Assembly: GCF_937920395.1 (NCBI RefSeq)
Contig: NZ_CALEVF010000249.1
Span: forward strand, 1 to 11,277
Direction of reading: 5' to 3'
DNA length: 11,277 nucleotides
Origin: an uncultured Clostridium sp.
GTDB lineage: Bacteria > Bacillota > Clostridia > Clostridiales > Clostridiaceae
Positions 1-6,061 of the stretch are shown here, one piece after another (within the stretch, counting starts at the first letter, position 1; every line of letters starts with the position of its first letter). A model generated the notes under the pieces. It ran no database searches. It was not told the origin of the DNA and was given only the letters and a program-made list of their open reading frames with translations. A program made the position numbers and the translations under genes.

Positions 1-941
1 AGACAGGAACACTTACTGAAGGAAAACCAAAGGTAACAGATATAGTTACTGTAAAAGGTATGAGTGGGGATTATTTAATTCAGATAGCAGCCACCGCAGA
101 AAAAGGGTCAGAGCATCCACTTGGTGAAGCTATTGTTAAAGAAGCTGAGGAAAGGCGTATGGAGTTAAAAAAATCAACAGGATTTAAGGCTATTCCAGGG
201 CTGGGTATTGAGGTGATCATTGATGACAATATAACTTTATTGGGCAATAAAAGACTTATGGATGAAAGCCATGTCTCCTTAGAAAACTTAGAGAATGTAT
301 CAGATAAACTCGCGGGGGAAGGAAAGACACCTATGTTTATTGCTATTAATGGTAGATTAAGTGGAATAATTGCCGTAGCAGACACAGTAAAAGAAAATAG
401 TAAGAAAGCTATAGAAAGACTTCATAGTATGGGAATACAGGTTGCTATGATAACTGGTGATAATAGAAGGACAGCAGAAGCTATTGCCGCGCAAGTTGGT
501 ATTGATACAATACTAGCAGAGGTACTACCAGAAGATAAAGCAAATGAAGTTAAAAAACTTCAGGCAGAAGGCAGAAAGGTGGCAATGGTTGGGGATGGAA
601 TTAATGACGCTCCGGCACTTGCACAGGCTGATATTGGTATAGCCATAGGATCGGGCACAGATGTTGCAATGGAGTCGGCCGATATTGTACTTATGAGAAG
701 CGATTTAATGGACGTACCTACGGCTATTCAACTAAGTAAGAAAACTATAACAAATATCAAACAAAATTTATTCTGGGCTTTTGGGTATAATATTCTTGGT
801 ATACCAGTTGCAATGGGAGTATTACATTTATTTGGTGGTCCACTTTTAAACCCCATTATTGCAGCATTGGCAATGAGTTTTAGTTCAGTTTCAGTATTAA
901 CAAATGCTTTACGCTTAAAAGGCTTTAAGCCATTAAGATAG
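1..941 (+). CDS. copA: Cu(I)-exporting P1B-type ATPase CopA, C-terminal part (5' end outside window)
   Basis: Pumps Cu(I) out of the cytoplasm using ATP. The reading frame is open from the first base: position 3 onward reads TGTLTEGKP, the tail of the DKTGT phosphorylation motif, and bases 1-2 (AG) fit the end of the preceding Lys codon. The phosphorylated Asp and everything N-terminal therefore lie upstream, and the ATG at 60 is internal. Visible in order: the nucleotide-domain SEHPLG motif (about nt 108-125), TGDN of the P-domain, [10 protein letters not shown] (about nt 591-620), then two membrane helices with FGYN in the first and MSFSS in the second. The YN and MxxSS residues are the known Cu(I)-selectivity signature of the P1B-1 subgroup. 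It ends with TAG at 939-941, 32 nt before copZ, so the two are probably one operon. Silver as a second substrate is likely from the family. The assignment to Cu+ rather than Zn/Cd is firm. Confidence 0.95.
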   Translation, partial: TGTLTEGKPKVTDIVTVKGMSGDYLIQIAATAEKGSEHPLGEAIVKEAEERRMELKKSTGFKAIPGLGIEVIIDDNITLLGNKRLMDESHVSLENLENVSDKLAGEGKTPMFIAINGRLSGIIAVADTVKENSKKAIERLHSMGIQVAMITGDNRRTAEAIAAQVGIDTILAEVLPEDKANEVKKLQAEGRKVAMVGDGINDAPALAQADIGIAIGSGTDVAMESADIVLMRSDLMDVPTAIQLSKKTITNIKQNLFWAFGYNILGIPVAMGVLHLFGGPLLNPIIAALAMSFSSVSVLTNALRLKGFKPLR

Positions 942-973
942 ATAAAATTCAAATTTGAAGGGAGAAATAAAAA

Positions 974-1186
974 ATGAAAAAGAAGATATTAGTAGAAGGT
1001 ATGAGTTGTATGCATTGTGTAAACCATGTTAGCGAGGCGTTAAAAGAAATTTGGGCAAAAGACGTAGATGTAAACCTTGATAAAAAGCTTGCTACCGCTG
1101 AAATTAGCGAAGATATAACTGATGATGCTATAAAGACAGCTATTGAAGATGCTGGTTATGATGTTGTAAAGATTGAGAAAGCTTAG
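974..1186 (+). CDS. copZ: CopZ-type copper chaperone (first copy)
   Basis: A 70-residue single heavy-metal-associated (HMA) domain that binds Cu(I) in the cytoplasm and passes it to CopA. The metal loop is GMSCMHC, giving Cys12 and Cys15 of the MxCxxC site, and the usual C-terminal AGY turn is present near residues 60-62. Position 18 is His (CMHCVNH), whereas many CopZ proteins have a small residue there; it is close enough to the site to matter. Trp27 stands where the second copy has Gly. The start is supported by the GAAGGGAG ribosome site at 957-964. It lies 32 nt after copA and is followed by a clear terminator at 1196-1240, so it closes the copA operon. Family confidence is very high; metal specificity is inferred from copA. 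Confidence 0.95.
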   Translation: MKKKILVEGMSCMHCVNHVSEALKEIWAKDVDVNLDKKLATAEISEDITDDAIKTAIEDAGYDVVKIEKA

Positions 1187-1195
1187 TTAATAAAA

Positions 1196-1240
1196 GGTCC
1201 AAGTATTATATGAGATATAGTACTTGGACTGTTTATTTTG
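1196..1240 (+). terminator. Intrinsic terminator after copA-copZ
   Basis: A perfect 9-bp stem GTCCAAGTA (1197-1205) with TACTTGGAC (1221-1229) can be extended inward by five weaker pairs. It is followed by a T-rich run (TGTTTATTTTGT). It begins 10 nt after the copZ stop codon. Confidence 0.85.
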
Positions 1241-1395
1241 TATTATATATCGTTGCTTTAAATATTTTATTAGAATATATATAGTAATAAATTAATTTAT
1301 AATTGCTACTCAATTCAGTAAGTAGAAAATTATTATTCATCAAATAGAATGATTAATATAGTTAGTATTTTAGTATATGAGGAAGGTGTTGTAAG

Positions 1396-1815
1396 ATGGT
1401 AAAAGATGAGGAAGGACTTATAATAGAAATATTTGATAATAATAATGCAAAGGTCAAAGTAGGTAGGCACAATGAATGTAAGAATTGTGGCGCATGCCCA
1501 GGTGATAATTCACTTGTAATAGAGGCTAAAAATCCTATTGGAGCTAAGGCTGGACAACGAGTTTCGTTTCAAATGAAAGATACAAACATGTTAATGGCGG
1601 CTTTTGTTGTATATATAGTCCCACTTGTTGCAGTTGTAATAGGAGTTTTAGTTGGACAAGTACTAGCTAAAACACTTGGTTATTCTGTACGAAATTTTCA
1701 AATAGGAGGTGGGATAATAACATTTGTATTGTCATTGTCAAACATAAAAAAATTCGATAAATTTGCTCATGACAATGATAAAATGCAACCCGTTATTACT
1801 CATATTATATCTTAA
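1396..1815 (+). CDS. RseC/MucC-like (SoxR-reducing system family) membrane protein with Cys cluster
   Basis: A 139-residue protein of the RseC/MucC family. It has a soluble N-terminal part carrying CKNCGAC (Cys28, Cys31, Cys34), then two membrane helices at about residues 66-88 and 101-118, and a short charged tail. The family is known from E. coli RseC, linked to the Rsx electron-transfer complex that keeps SoxR reduced; in clostridia the role is unclear. E. coli RseC has more cysteines in this region, so this three-Cys CxxCxxC form could bind metal or an Fe-S cluster, or act in redox. The start follows AGGAAGGTG at 1380-1388. It sits downstream of the copZ terminator, so it probably has its own promoter. 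TTGCTT at 1253 and TATATA at 1276 are 17 bp apart, but that is weak in such AT-rich DNA. A homologue without the cysteines follows at 2153. Confidence 0.8.
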   Translation: MVKDEEGLIIEIFDNNNAKVKVGRHNECKNCGACPGDNSLVIEAKNPIGAKAGQRVSFQMKDTNMLMAAFVVYIVPLVAVVIGVLVGQVLAKTLGYSVRNFQIGGGIITFVLSLSNIKKFDKFAHDNDKMQPVITHIIS

Positions 1816-1843
1816 AATAAAATTATTCTATATTTTAAGATAT
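1807..1843. repeat. Perfect 13-bp inverted repeat overlapping the stop of the RseC-like gene
   Basis: The arms at 1807-1819 and 1831-1843 are exact reverse complements with an 11-nt loop. The TAA stop codon (1813-1815) lies in the left arm. The stem is almost all A/T and there is no strong T run after it, so it could be a weak or bidirectional terminator, an mRNA 3'-end stabiliser or an AT-rich accident. Confidence 0.5.
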
Positions 1844-2152
1844 CTATATGATTCAATGTGTTTTTAATATTGAATATTTAGTTCTAAGTATAAAGAGATT
1901 CTTGTAATAGTTAAGAAACATGGTTCTACAGTCTACGGATAGGTTAAACAAATTTAAAATTTAGGTGGTTAAAGAGGTAGTAGTAAATCTTACAAAAGGT
2001 TACAATGAAGATTTAACTTCAAGAGAGAACTGAACTGTATGAAGGGTTTGTATATGTTATGGTAATCAGGTTCGAAAGCGTTAATTAGATAATGTTTAAA
2101 ACTGGATTATTTTTTTATTAGTTGTTAAGTTTGTATTGGAAAGGAGAGTAAT
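1844..2152. other. Gene-free stretch between the two RseC-like genes
   Basis: I see no convincing gene on either strand. An 8-bp inverted repeat TAAATCTT (1984-1991) with AAGATTTA (2008-2015) is present. Short open stretches occur (for example from GTG at 1965 to a stop at 2031-2033) but have no ribosome site and match nothing I recognise. The stretch must hold the promoter of the downstream gene, whose ribosome site AAGGAGAG is at 2141-2148. A decayed N-terminal Cys domain for that gene was looked for in its frame and not found. Confidence 0.4.
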
Positions 2153-2440
2153 ATGAAAATAAATAAATCTAAAAAAGACATAGGAAAAGTTAATTTGAAA
2201 GAAAAAAAGACCAATATACTATTAGCTTCATTCGTGCTCTTTGTTCTTCCGATAATGGTTGTTGTTATTGGAGTGTTTTTAGGACAATATATAGGAAAAT
2301 TCATTGGAGAACCTACTCAAATTTTTATGATTATTGGAGGAATCATTGGTTTAATATTAGCAATTGTATTAATTAAATTATTTGATAAATCCGCTGTAAT
2401 AGATGATAAAAATGAAAAAATTTATTGGGAAGATTTATAG
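2153..2440 (+). CDS. Short RseC-like membrane protein lacking the cysteine domain
   Basis: A 95-residue protein with a lysine-rich N-terminus (about residues 1-20) and two membrane helices (about 22-47 and 56-76). It aligns closely with the membrane part of the upstream 139-residue protein: compare FVLFVLP / FVVYIVP, VVIGVFLGQ / VVIGVLVGQ, IGGII / IGGGII and KLFDKS / KKFDKF. The similarity begins just before the first helix, so the whole CxxCxxC part is absent. A good ribosome site (AAGGAGAG, 2141-2148) sits 4-6 nt before the ATG, and the frame upstream holds stops and no Cys motif. It therefore looks like a translated short gene rather than an artefact of a wrong start. Its function is unknown. 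It could pair with the full-length copy in the membrane, or be a decaying duplicate. Confidence 0.7.
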   Translation: MKINKSKKDIGKVNLKEKKTNILLASFVLFVLPIMVVVIGVFLGQYIGKFIGEPTQIFMIIGGIIGLILAIVLIKLFDKSAVIDDKNEKIYWEDL

Positions 2441-2450
2441 ACATCACTCC

Positions 2451-2522
2451 TATAAGTTTTTGAATTGCTATTTTTTCACCATATTTCTCTATTAAAAACT
2501 TATAAGTCTGCTAAAAAGCAGA
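2451..2522 (+). terminator. Hairpin cluster after the short RseC-like gene
   Basis: Two nested or neighbouring structures are visible. One is an 11-bp perfect repeat at 2451-2461 and 2494-2504 with a 32-nt loop. The other is a compact TCTGCT-AAAA-AGCAGA hairpin at 2507-2522 followed by TTATGTTTT. The compact hairpin is a plausible terminator for the gene ending at 2440, though its T run is interrupted. Confidence 0.55.
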
Positions 2523-2693
2523 TTATGTTTTACCATGGTCAACATATACTTTTAAAATTCATTTAATACATTCAATACATTTATTACCAACAAAATTGTA
2601 TCATCAGTTAAAATTTTTAAAACTCCTAATGGTATAAGTTATAGATAGTAGATCATGAAGTAGTAAGTATATATAGAATAAAATAATAATATG
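2523..2693. other. Gene-free stretch before an orphan terminator
   Basis: No open frame with a ribosome site is visible on either strand. The stretch lies between one terminator-like hairpin (2507-2522) and a second, stronger one (2694-2735), so a short untranslated transcript is possible. I see no recognisable RNA family and no clear promoter. Confidence 0.35.
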
Positions 2694-2735
2694 AAAAGTC
2701 CAGCATTGTGTAAAGAACAATGCATGGGCTTTTTT
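2694..2735 (+). terminator. Strong intrinsic terminator upstream of TCS1
   Basis: AAAA is followed by a stem of GTCCA (2698-2702) plus GCATTGT (2703-2709), pairing with ACAATGC (2717-2723) and TGGGC (2725-2729) around one bulged A at 2724 and one G-U pair. Six T follow (2730-2735). It lies 253 nt after the nearest upstream gene, so it ends either read-through or an unrecognised transcript. It insulates the TCS1 genes. Confidence 0.85.
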
Positions 2736-2751
2736 ACTGTTTTATAAAGGC

Positions 2752-2766
2752 TTATGTTCAACATAA
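2752..2766. promoter_or_regulatory. 15-bp perfect dyad upstream of TCS1 (operator candidate)
   Basis: TTATGTT-C-AACATAA is a perfect palindrome with a single central base. It lies between the strong terminator and the response-regulator gene, about 140 nt before its start. The form fits a dimeric regulator site, but no binding protein can be named from the sequence. Confidence 0.35.
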
Positions 2767-2821
2767 AATCTACACAATTAAATGTTAAAATAAATTATAA
2801 AACATATAAAACTCACACATA

Positions 2822-2850
2822 TTGTTAAATGGGTAAGTAAAGTATAAATA
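2822..2850 (+). promoter_or_regulatory. Candidate promoter of TCS1
   Basis: TTGTTA (2822-2827) stands 15 bp before TATAAA (2843-2848), or 17 bp before the overlapping TAAATA (2845-2850). The match is modest and the surroundings are AT-rich, so other start points are possible. Confidence 0.3.
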
Positions 2851-2859
2851 TAGAAATAA

Positions 2860-2887
2860 TTTAAGAAGTTTAAATAAATTTCTTAAA
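2860..2887 (+). repeat. Inverted repeat in the TCS1 leader
   Basis: TTTAAGAA (2860-2867) and TTCTTAAA (2880-2887) are perfect reverse complements 12 nt apart, ending 5 nt before the GGGG ribosome site (2893-2896). TTTAA also occurs as a direct repeat at 2860 and 2869. It could be an mRNA hairpin near the ribosome site or a binding site for the regulator itself. Confidence 0.4.
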
Positions 2888-2903
2888 GAATAGGGGAAAA
2901 AGT

Positions 2904-3629
2904 ATGCTTGAAATGAAAAAAGTTCTTATAGTGGATGATGAATATAAAATAGTCCAAGTTGTAAAATCATACCTAGAGAAAGAAGGATGTGAGGTAGTTG
3001 AAGCATTTGATGGGAAACAGGCTTTGAAAATAATTAATAGTATTAACCTAGACTTAATTGTGCTTGATCTAATGCTACCAGATATGACAGGCGAAGATAT
3101 ATGTAAAATAGTAAGAAAGAAATCTAGAGTGCCAATAATAATGCTTACAGCAAAAATTGATGAGGAGAGTATAGTTTCAGGCTTAAATATAGGAGCAGAT
3201 GATTATATTACCAAACCTTTTAGTCCAAGAGAACTTATGGCAAGGATATTCGCTATATTTAGAAGACTAAATGAAGAGATAGTACCACTATCAAATATTA
3301 TTTCACTTAAAGGTGATGATTTAATTGTTGATATTATTAAAAAAGAGATAAAAAAGAATGATGTGAATGTAAATCTAACTACAACGGAATATAAATTACT
3401 GATGACACTATTAAAGTATCCACATAAGACATTTACAAGAGAAGAGCTCATAAATAATACATTGGGAGGAAATTATGAAGGCTTTGACCGGACAATAGAC
3501 ACTCATATTAAAAATTTAAGACAGAAAATAGAAACTAACCCTAAAGAACCTCAGTACATAATTACTGTGTATGGAACAGGTTATAGGCTTGGAGGAGATG
3601 AAGATGAAGAAAAGCCAGAAAAGTCTTAG
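2904..3629 (+). CDS. OmpR/PhoB-family response regulator (TCS1)
   Basis: A 241-residue DNA-binding response regulator. The receiver domain (about residues 5-120) has the acidic pair Asp11/Asp12, phospho-acceptor Asp55 in LDLMLP, Thr82 in IMLTAK and Lys104 in TKPF. The C-terminal winged-helix domain (about 135-232) ends with the typical YGTGYRLGG, followed by an acidic tail. The start at 2904 is favoured because AGGGG at 2892-2896 is 7 nt upstream; the ATG at 2913 is a less well placed alternative. The gene overlaps the kinase gene by 26 nt, so the pair is translationally coupled. It is a clear paralogue of the regulator at 9587-10282, with key residues at identical positions. Targets are not visible; neighbouring copper genes are the reasonable guess. 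The copper-type CusR label is inference from context only. Confidence 0.93.
   Translation: MLEMKKVLIVDDEYKIVQVVKSYLEKEGCEVVEAFDGKQALKIINSINLDLIVLDLMLPDMTGEDICKIVRKKSRVPIIMLTAKIDEESIVSGLNIGADDYITKPFSPRELMARIFAIFRRLNEEIVPLSNIISLKGDDLIVDIIKKEIKKNDVNVNLTTTEYKLLMTLLKYPHKTFTREELINNTLGGNYEGFDRTIDTHIKNLRQKIETNPKEPQYIITVYGTGYRLGGDEDEEKPEKS
3591..3597 (+). promoter_or_regulatory. Ribosome site that fixes the TCS1 kinase start
   Basis: GGAGGAG lies inside the end of the response-regulator gene. It is directly against the ATG at 3598 but 6 nt before the ATG at 3604, so 3604 is the likely start. An upstream ATG at 3571 has no such site. Confidence 0.75.
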
Positions 3630-5004
3630 AAAAAAATTATCACTTTCATATATATTTGTAACGATGATCTGTGTAGTGCTTATAAGTATCCTTTCAAATT
3701 TTTTTTTAAATAAACAATTTAAAAGTTATGTTATTCAGGAGCATGAAAGAAAAAACAATATTATTGTTACAGCTGTAAGTCAACAGTATTCTAAAAATGG
3801 AAAGTTTAATACTGATGTAATTAAAAGTATTGGCATAGATGCAATTGAAAATGGAGTATTTATTAGTGTAAAAGATACATCAGGTAAAATGATTTGGGAT
3901 GCTGAGACTTATGATAACAGTAAATGTGAAGAGGTTAAAAATCACTTGACTACTACTATGGAAAAACTTTTTCCAAATTGGAAGGGTATATATATTAATG
4001 ATACTTATGCTATAAATAATAACACTAATAAAATAGGAACTATAAAAATAGGATATTATGGACCATTTTACTATAATGATAATGATATTTTGTATTCAGA
4101 AACTCTTAATAAAATACTGATAAGTGTAGGAGTAGCATCTTTGTGTATTGCTTTAATAGTCGCACTTTTAATGGCTGAGAGGTTAAGTAGGCCTATTCTA
4201 AATGTAATAGATACTGCAGAGATGATCTCTAAAGGGAATTATAATCAAAGGATTAAAAAGAAATCCGACATAAAAGAGATAGACAAGCTTACTAAATCAA
4301 TAAATAACCTTGGAAGTTCTCTTTATGAGCAAGAGAAGTTGAGAAAGAGATTAACTAGGGATGTCTCACATGAGCTCAGAACTCCACTTACAACATTGCA
4401 GAGCCACATGGAAGCATTAATAGATGGAATATGGGAACCAACTACTGATAGATTAATCAGCTGTCATGAAGAAATACTTAGATTAAATCGACTTGTAGGC
4501 GATTTAGAAAAACTCGCTCAGTATGAAAGTGAAAATCTTATATTAAATAAGACTAAATTTGATTTAGCAGAAGTCATTAATAATATCAGTTTTAATTTTG
4601 AAAAAGAATTTTTGAATAAAGAAGTAGAATTCATTTTTCATGATAAGGATGTTGTTTTGCATGCGGATAAGGATAAAATAAGTCAGGTTTTAGTAAACCT
4701 AATGTCAAATGCGTTAAAATACACCAAGAAGGGCGGAATGGTTGAAGCTAAATTATTTGAAGATGGGGATTATGTTAAATTAAGCGTAAAAGATTCAGGC
4801 ATAGGGATATCAAAGGAAGATTTACCATATGTATTCGAAAGATTTTATAGAGCAGATAAATCAAGAAATAAACTAACAGGTGGAGCAGGAATAGGGCTTA
4901 CAATAACTCAGTCAATTGTTAAAGCTCATAGGGGAACTATAAGTGTAGAAAGTATAATAAATCAAGGAACTGAATTTATTGTAAAAATACCCAAAGATAT
5001 GTAA
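3604..5004 (+). CDS. HAMP-domain sensor histidine kinase (TCS1)
   Basis: A 466-residue membrane kinase partnered with the overlapping response regulator. Order: TM1 (about residues 13-34), an extracellular sensor loop (about 35-168), TM2 (about 169-190), HAMP (about 191-243), HisKA with His256 in DVSHELRTPL, and HATPase with the N box (NLMSNALKY, about 365-373), DSGIGI (397-402), the F box (FERFYRAD) and GGAGIGL (426-432). All catalytic boxes are intact. The sensor loop has Cys108, His114 and Met119 in its middle but no Met cluster, unlike its paralogue at 8133-9542, with which it shares the GYYG segment just before TM2. The general form resembles CusS-like kinases; metal sensing is inferred from the copper neighbours. 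The start is chosen from the GGAGGAG site at 3591-3597. Confidence 0.92.
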   Translation: MKKSQKSLRKKLSLSYIFVTMICVVLISILSNFFLNKQFKSYVIQEHERKNNIIVTAVSQQYSKNGKFNTDVIKSIGIDAIENGVFISVKDTSGKMIWDAETYDNSKCEEVKNHLTTTMEKLFPNWKGIYINDTYAINNNTNKIGTIKIGYYGPFYYNDNDILYSETLNKILISVGVASLCIALIVALLMAERLSRPILNVIDTAEMISKGNYNQRIKKKSDIKEIDKLTKSINNLGSSLYEQEKLRKRLTRDVSHELRTPLTTLQSHMEALIDGIWEPTTDRLISCHEEILRLNRLVGDLEKLAQYESENLILNKTKFDLAEVINNISFNFEKEFLNKEVEFIFHDKDVVLHADKDKISQVLVNLMSNALKYTKKGGMVEAKLFEDGDYVKLSVKDSGIGISKEDLPYVFERFYRADKSRNKLTGGAGIGLTITQSIVKAHRGTISVESIINQGTEFIVKIPKDM

Positions 5005-5036
5005 AAACTTTAATAACCTACAGGGAGTTTTTGTAT
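5003..5036 (+). terminator. Possible terminator after the TCS1 kinase
   Basis: AAAAACT (5003-5009) pairs with AGTTTTT (5026-5032), with an inner CCT/AGG pairing. The repeat starts in the stop codon and the T run is part of the stem. This is moderate evidence only. Confidence 0.45.
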
Positions 5037-5208
5037 ATACTGGTGATAAATTAGTTATTAAAGATAGTTAGTTATGGAGAGGTGAACTCATTTGTTCTAT
5101 TTTCTCTTTAATTAAAATAATTTTTACAATGTTATGTTTTTTATAGAATCTTCATAAGGATTAGTTATTATATATGTAGTAATCAAAATAATTATATAGA
5201 TATTTTTG

Positions 5209-5215
5209 AAAGGAG
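5209..5215 (+). promoter_or_regulatory. Ribosome site that fixes the second copZ start
   Basis: AAAGGAG is 8 nt before the ATG at 5224. A TTG at 5206 in the same frame overlaps this site and would add six residues absent from the first CopZ. Starting at 5224 makes both CopZ proteins exactly 70 residues. Confidence 0.8.
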
Positions 5216-5223
5216 AAATAAAA

Positions 5224-5436
5224 ATGAAAATGAAAATATTTGTAGGCGGTATGAATTGTTTCCATTGTGTAGACTGTGTTAGTGAGGCTTTAACGGATAT
5301 TGGGGCAAAAGATGTGGATGTAAGTTACATAAAAAGCTTTGCAACTATTGAGATAGCCGATGACACCACAGATAAAGTAATTAAGTCGGCTATTGAGGAT
5401 GCAGGGTACGAAGTTTTAGGATTAGAACAGAATTAG
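5224..5436 (+). CDS. copZ: CopZ-type copper chaperone (second copy, extra Cys)
   Basis: A second single-HMA-domain Cu(I) chaperone, 70 residues from the preferred start. The metal loop reads GMNCFHCVDC: Cys12 and Cys15 of the normal site plus Cys18, giving CxxCxxC. By hand count 42 of 70 residues match the first copy, including the last conserved block IEDAGY, so the two are diverged paralogues rather than a recent duplication. Cys18 replaces His18 of the first copy and could add a third Cu(I) ligand, change transfer rate or allow dimer or cluster formation. The gene stands alone: the kinase upstream ends 219 nt before it and hairpins follow at 5467 onward. It may therefore be transcribed separately, perhaps under TCS1 control. 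I saw no strong promoter; TTTACA at 5123 and TAGAAT at 5144 are only 15 bp apart. Confidence 0.93.
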   Translation: MKMKIFVGGMNCFHCVDCVSEALTDIGAKDVDVSYIKSFATIEIADDTTDKVIKSAIEDAGYEVLGLEQN

Positions 5437-5466
5437 TTGAAATTAGAGTGTAACAGGATTAAAGAT

Positions 5467-5508
5467 AATATTTTTCGTAATTTTTAAGTGAAAAAATATT
5501 AGATAATT
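5467..5508 (+). terminator. AT-rich hairpin after the second copZ
   Basis: AATATTTTT (5467-5475) pairs with AAAAATATT (5492-5500), with C5476/G5490 just inside. AGATAATTTTT follows. It begins 31 nt after the stop codon. The stem is weak because it is A/T only. Confidence 0.5.
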
Positions 5509-5551
5509 TTTAATTTGCGAAATAAGGAAATGTGTATGGCGTTTTTAAAGG

Positions 5552-5583
5552 AATAACCATTAACATTTAAATATAAGGTTATT
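5552..5583 (+). repeat. 7-bp inverted repeat
   Basis: AATAACC (5552-5558) and GGTTATT (5577-5583) are exact reverse complements, followed by TTTCATAATTT. A further TTTTCAT/ATGAAAA pairing (5582-5588, 5596-5602) overlaps it. It may be an accessory terminator or part of a structured 3' leader. Confidence 0.35.
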
Positions 5584-5609
5584 TTCATAATTTAAATGAA
5601 AAATCACAC

Positions 5610-5645
5610 ACCCCGTAGGAATTTAATTCATACGGGGTTATTTAT
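5610..5645 (+). terminator. GC-rich intrinsic terminator
   Basis: ACCCCGTA (5610-5617) pairs with TACGGGGT (5631-5638). After a G/A mismatch the inner GAATT/AATTC continues the stem. TATTTAT follows. This is the most stable hairpin after copZ2, 174 nt past its stop, and probably ends read-through. Confidence 0.8.
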
Positions 5646-5980
5646 GCTCTGTATTATTTAGAGGTGGATTACAAGTATATATTATGTCATATTAAGATCA
5701 AAATTGGTTATATAAAATAAAAATTCATTATAAATTTCTAATGCTGAATTTAAGGAAAGCCAAGTGGTAAGTGGTTATATTTAAAAATCCATTAGAAATG
5801 GTTATTAGGGTTATAGCATCAGTAAGTAAAATTGATAGATAATTCTGCATATGATATGAAACTACTTGCATTAGTCAATATAGGTGGGTAAAATTGATAT
5901 TTGAGTTGCAGTATCAAATTTTAGATTAAACTTAAATTTTAATTTATAATTGAGCCAGTTTTTAGTAATTAATAACGGGA
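5646..5980. other. Gene-free stretch between convergent genes
   Basis: No gene with a ribosome site was seen on either strand. GTAAAATTGATA occurs twice (about 5826 and 5887). A 23-codon open stretch from GTG at 5771 to a stop at 5840 loosely recalls a small membrane-protein start, but it is too short to call. The stretch may be decayed sequence. Confidence 0.35.
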
Positions 5981-6026
5981 AAAATAATTTGGCACCTATA
6001 GTTCAACATAGGTACCAAATTATTTT
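5981..6026. terminator. Long bidirectional terminator between convergent transcripts
   Basis: A 12-bp arm (5981-5992) pairs with 6015-6026. After a single C/A mismatch the stem continues as ACCTAT (5994-5999) with ATAGGT (6008-6013), giving 18 pairs. A-rich sequence on the left and T-rich on the right suit use from both strands. It lies 35 nt past the stop of the minus-strand gene ending at 6062 and faces copZ2 from the other side. Confidence 0.85.
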
Positions 6027-6061
6027 GTCCTACCATTGTGGTAATGATTATTATAAGGACA

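Noticed and set aside
1965..2033. Short open stretch from GTG encoding about 22 residues
   Set aside because: No ribosome site, stops closely on both sides, no recognisable family, and apparent continuation only in another frame.
2070..2090. GGTTCGAAAGC, resembling a tRNA T-arm
   Set aside because: The flanks do not pair into a T stem and no acceptor, D or anticodon arms can be found around it.
5206..5436. TTG start for the second copZ
   Set aside because: The TTG overlaps the ribosome site that serves the ATG at 5224, and a start at 5224 gives the same length as the first CopZ.
5771..5842. Short open stretch vaguely like the start of a small DUF2892-type membrane protein
   Set aside because: Only 23 codons, no ribosome site, and the following sequence in other frames does not continue the family convincingly.
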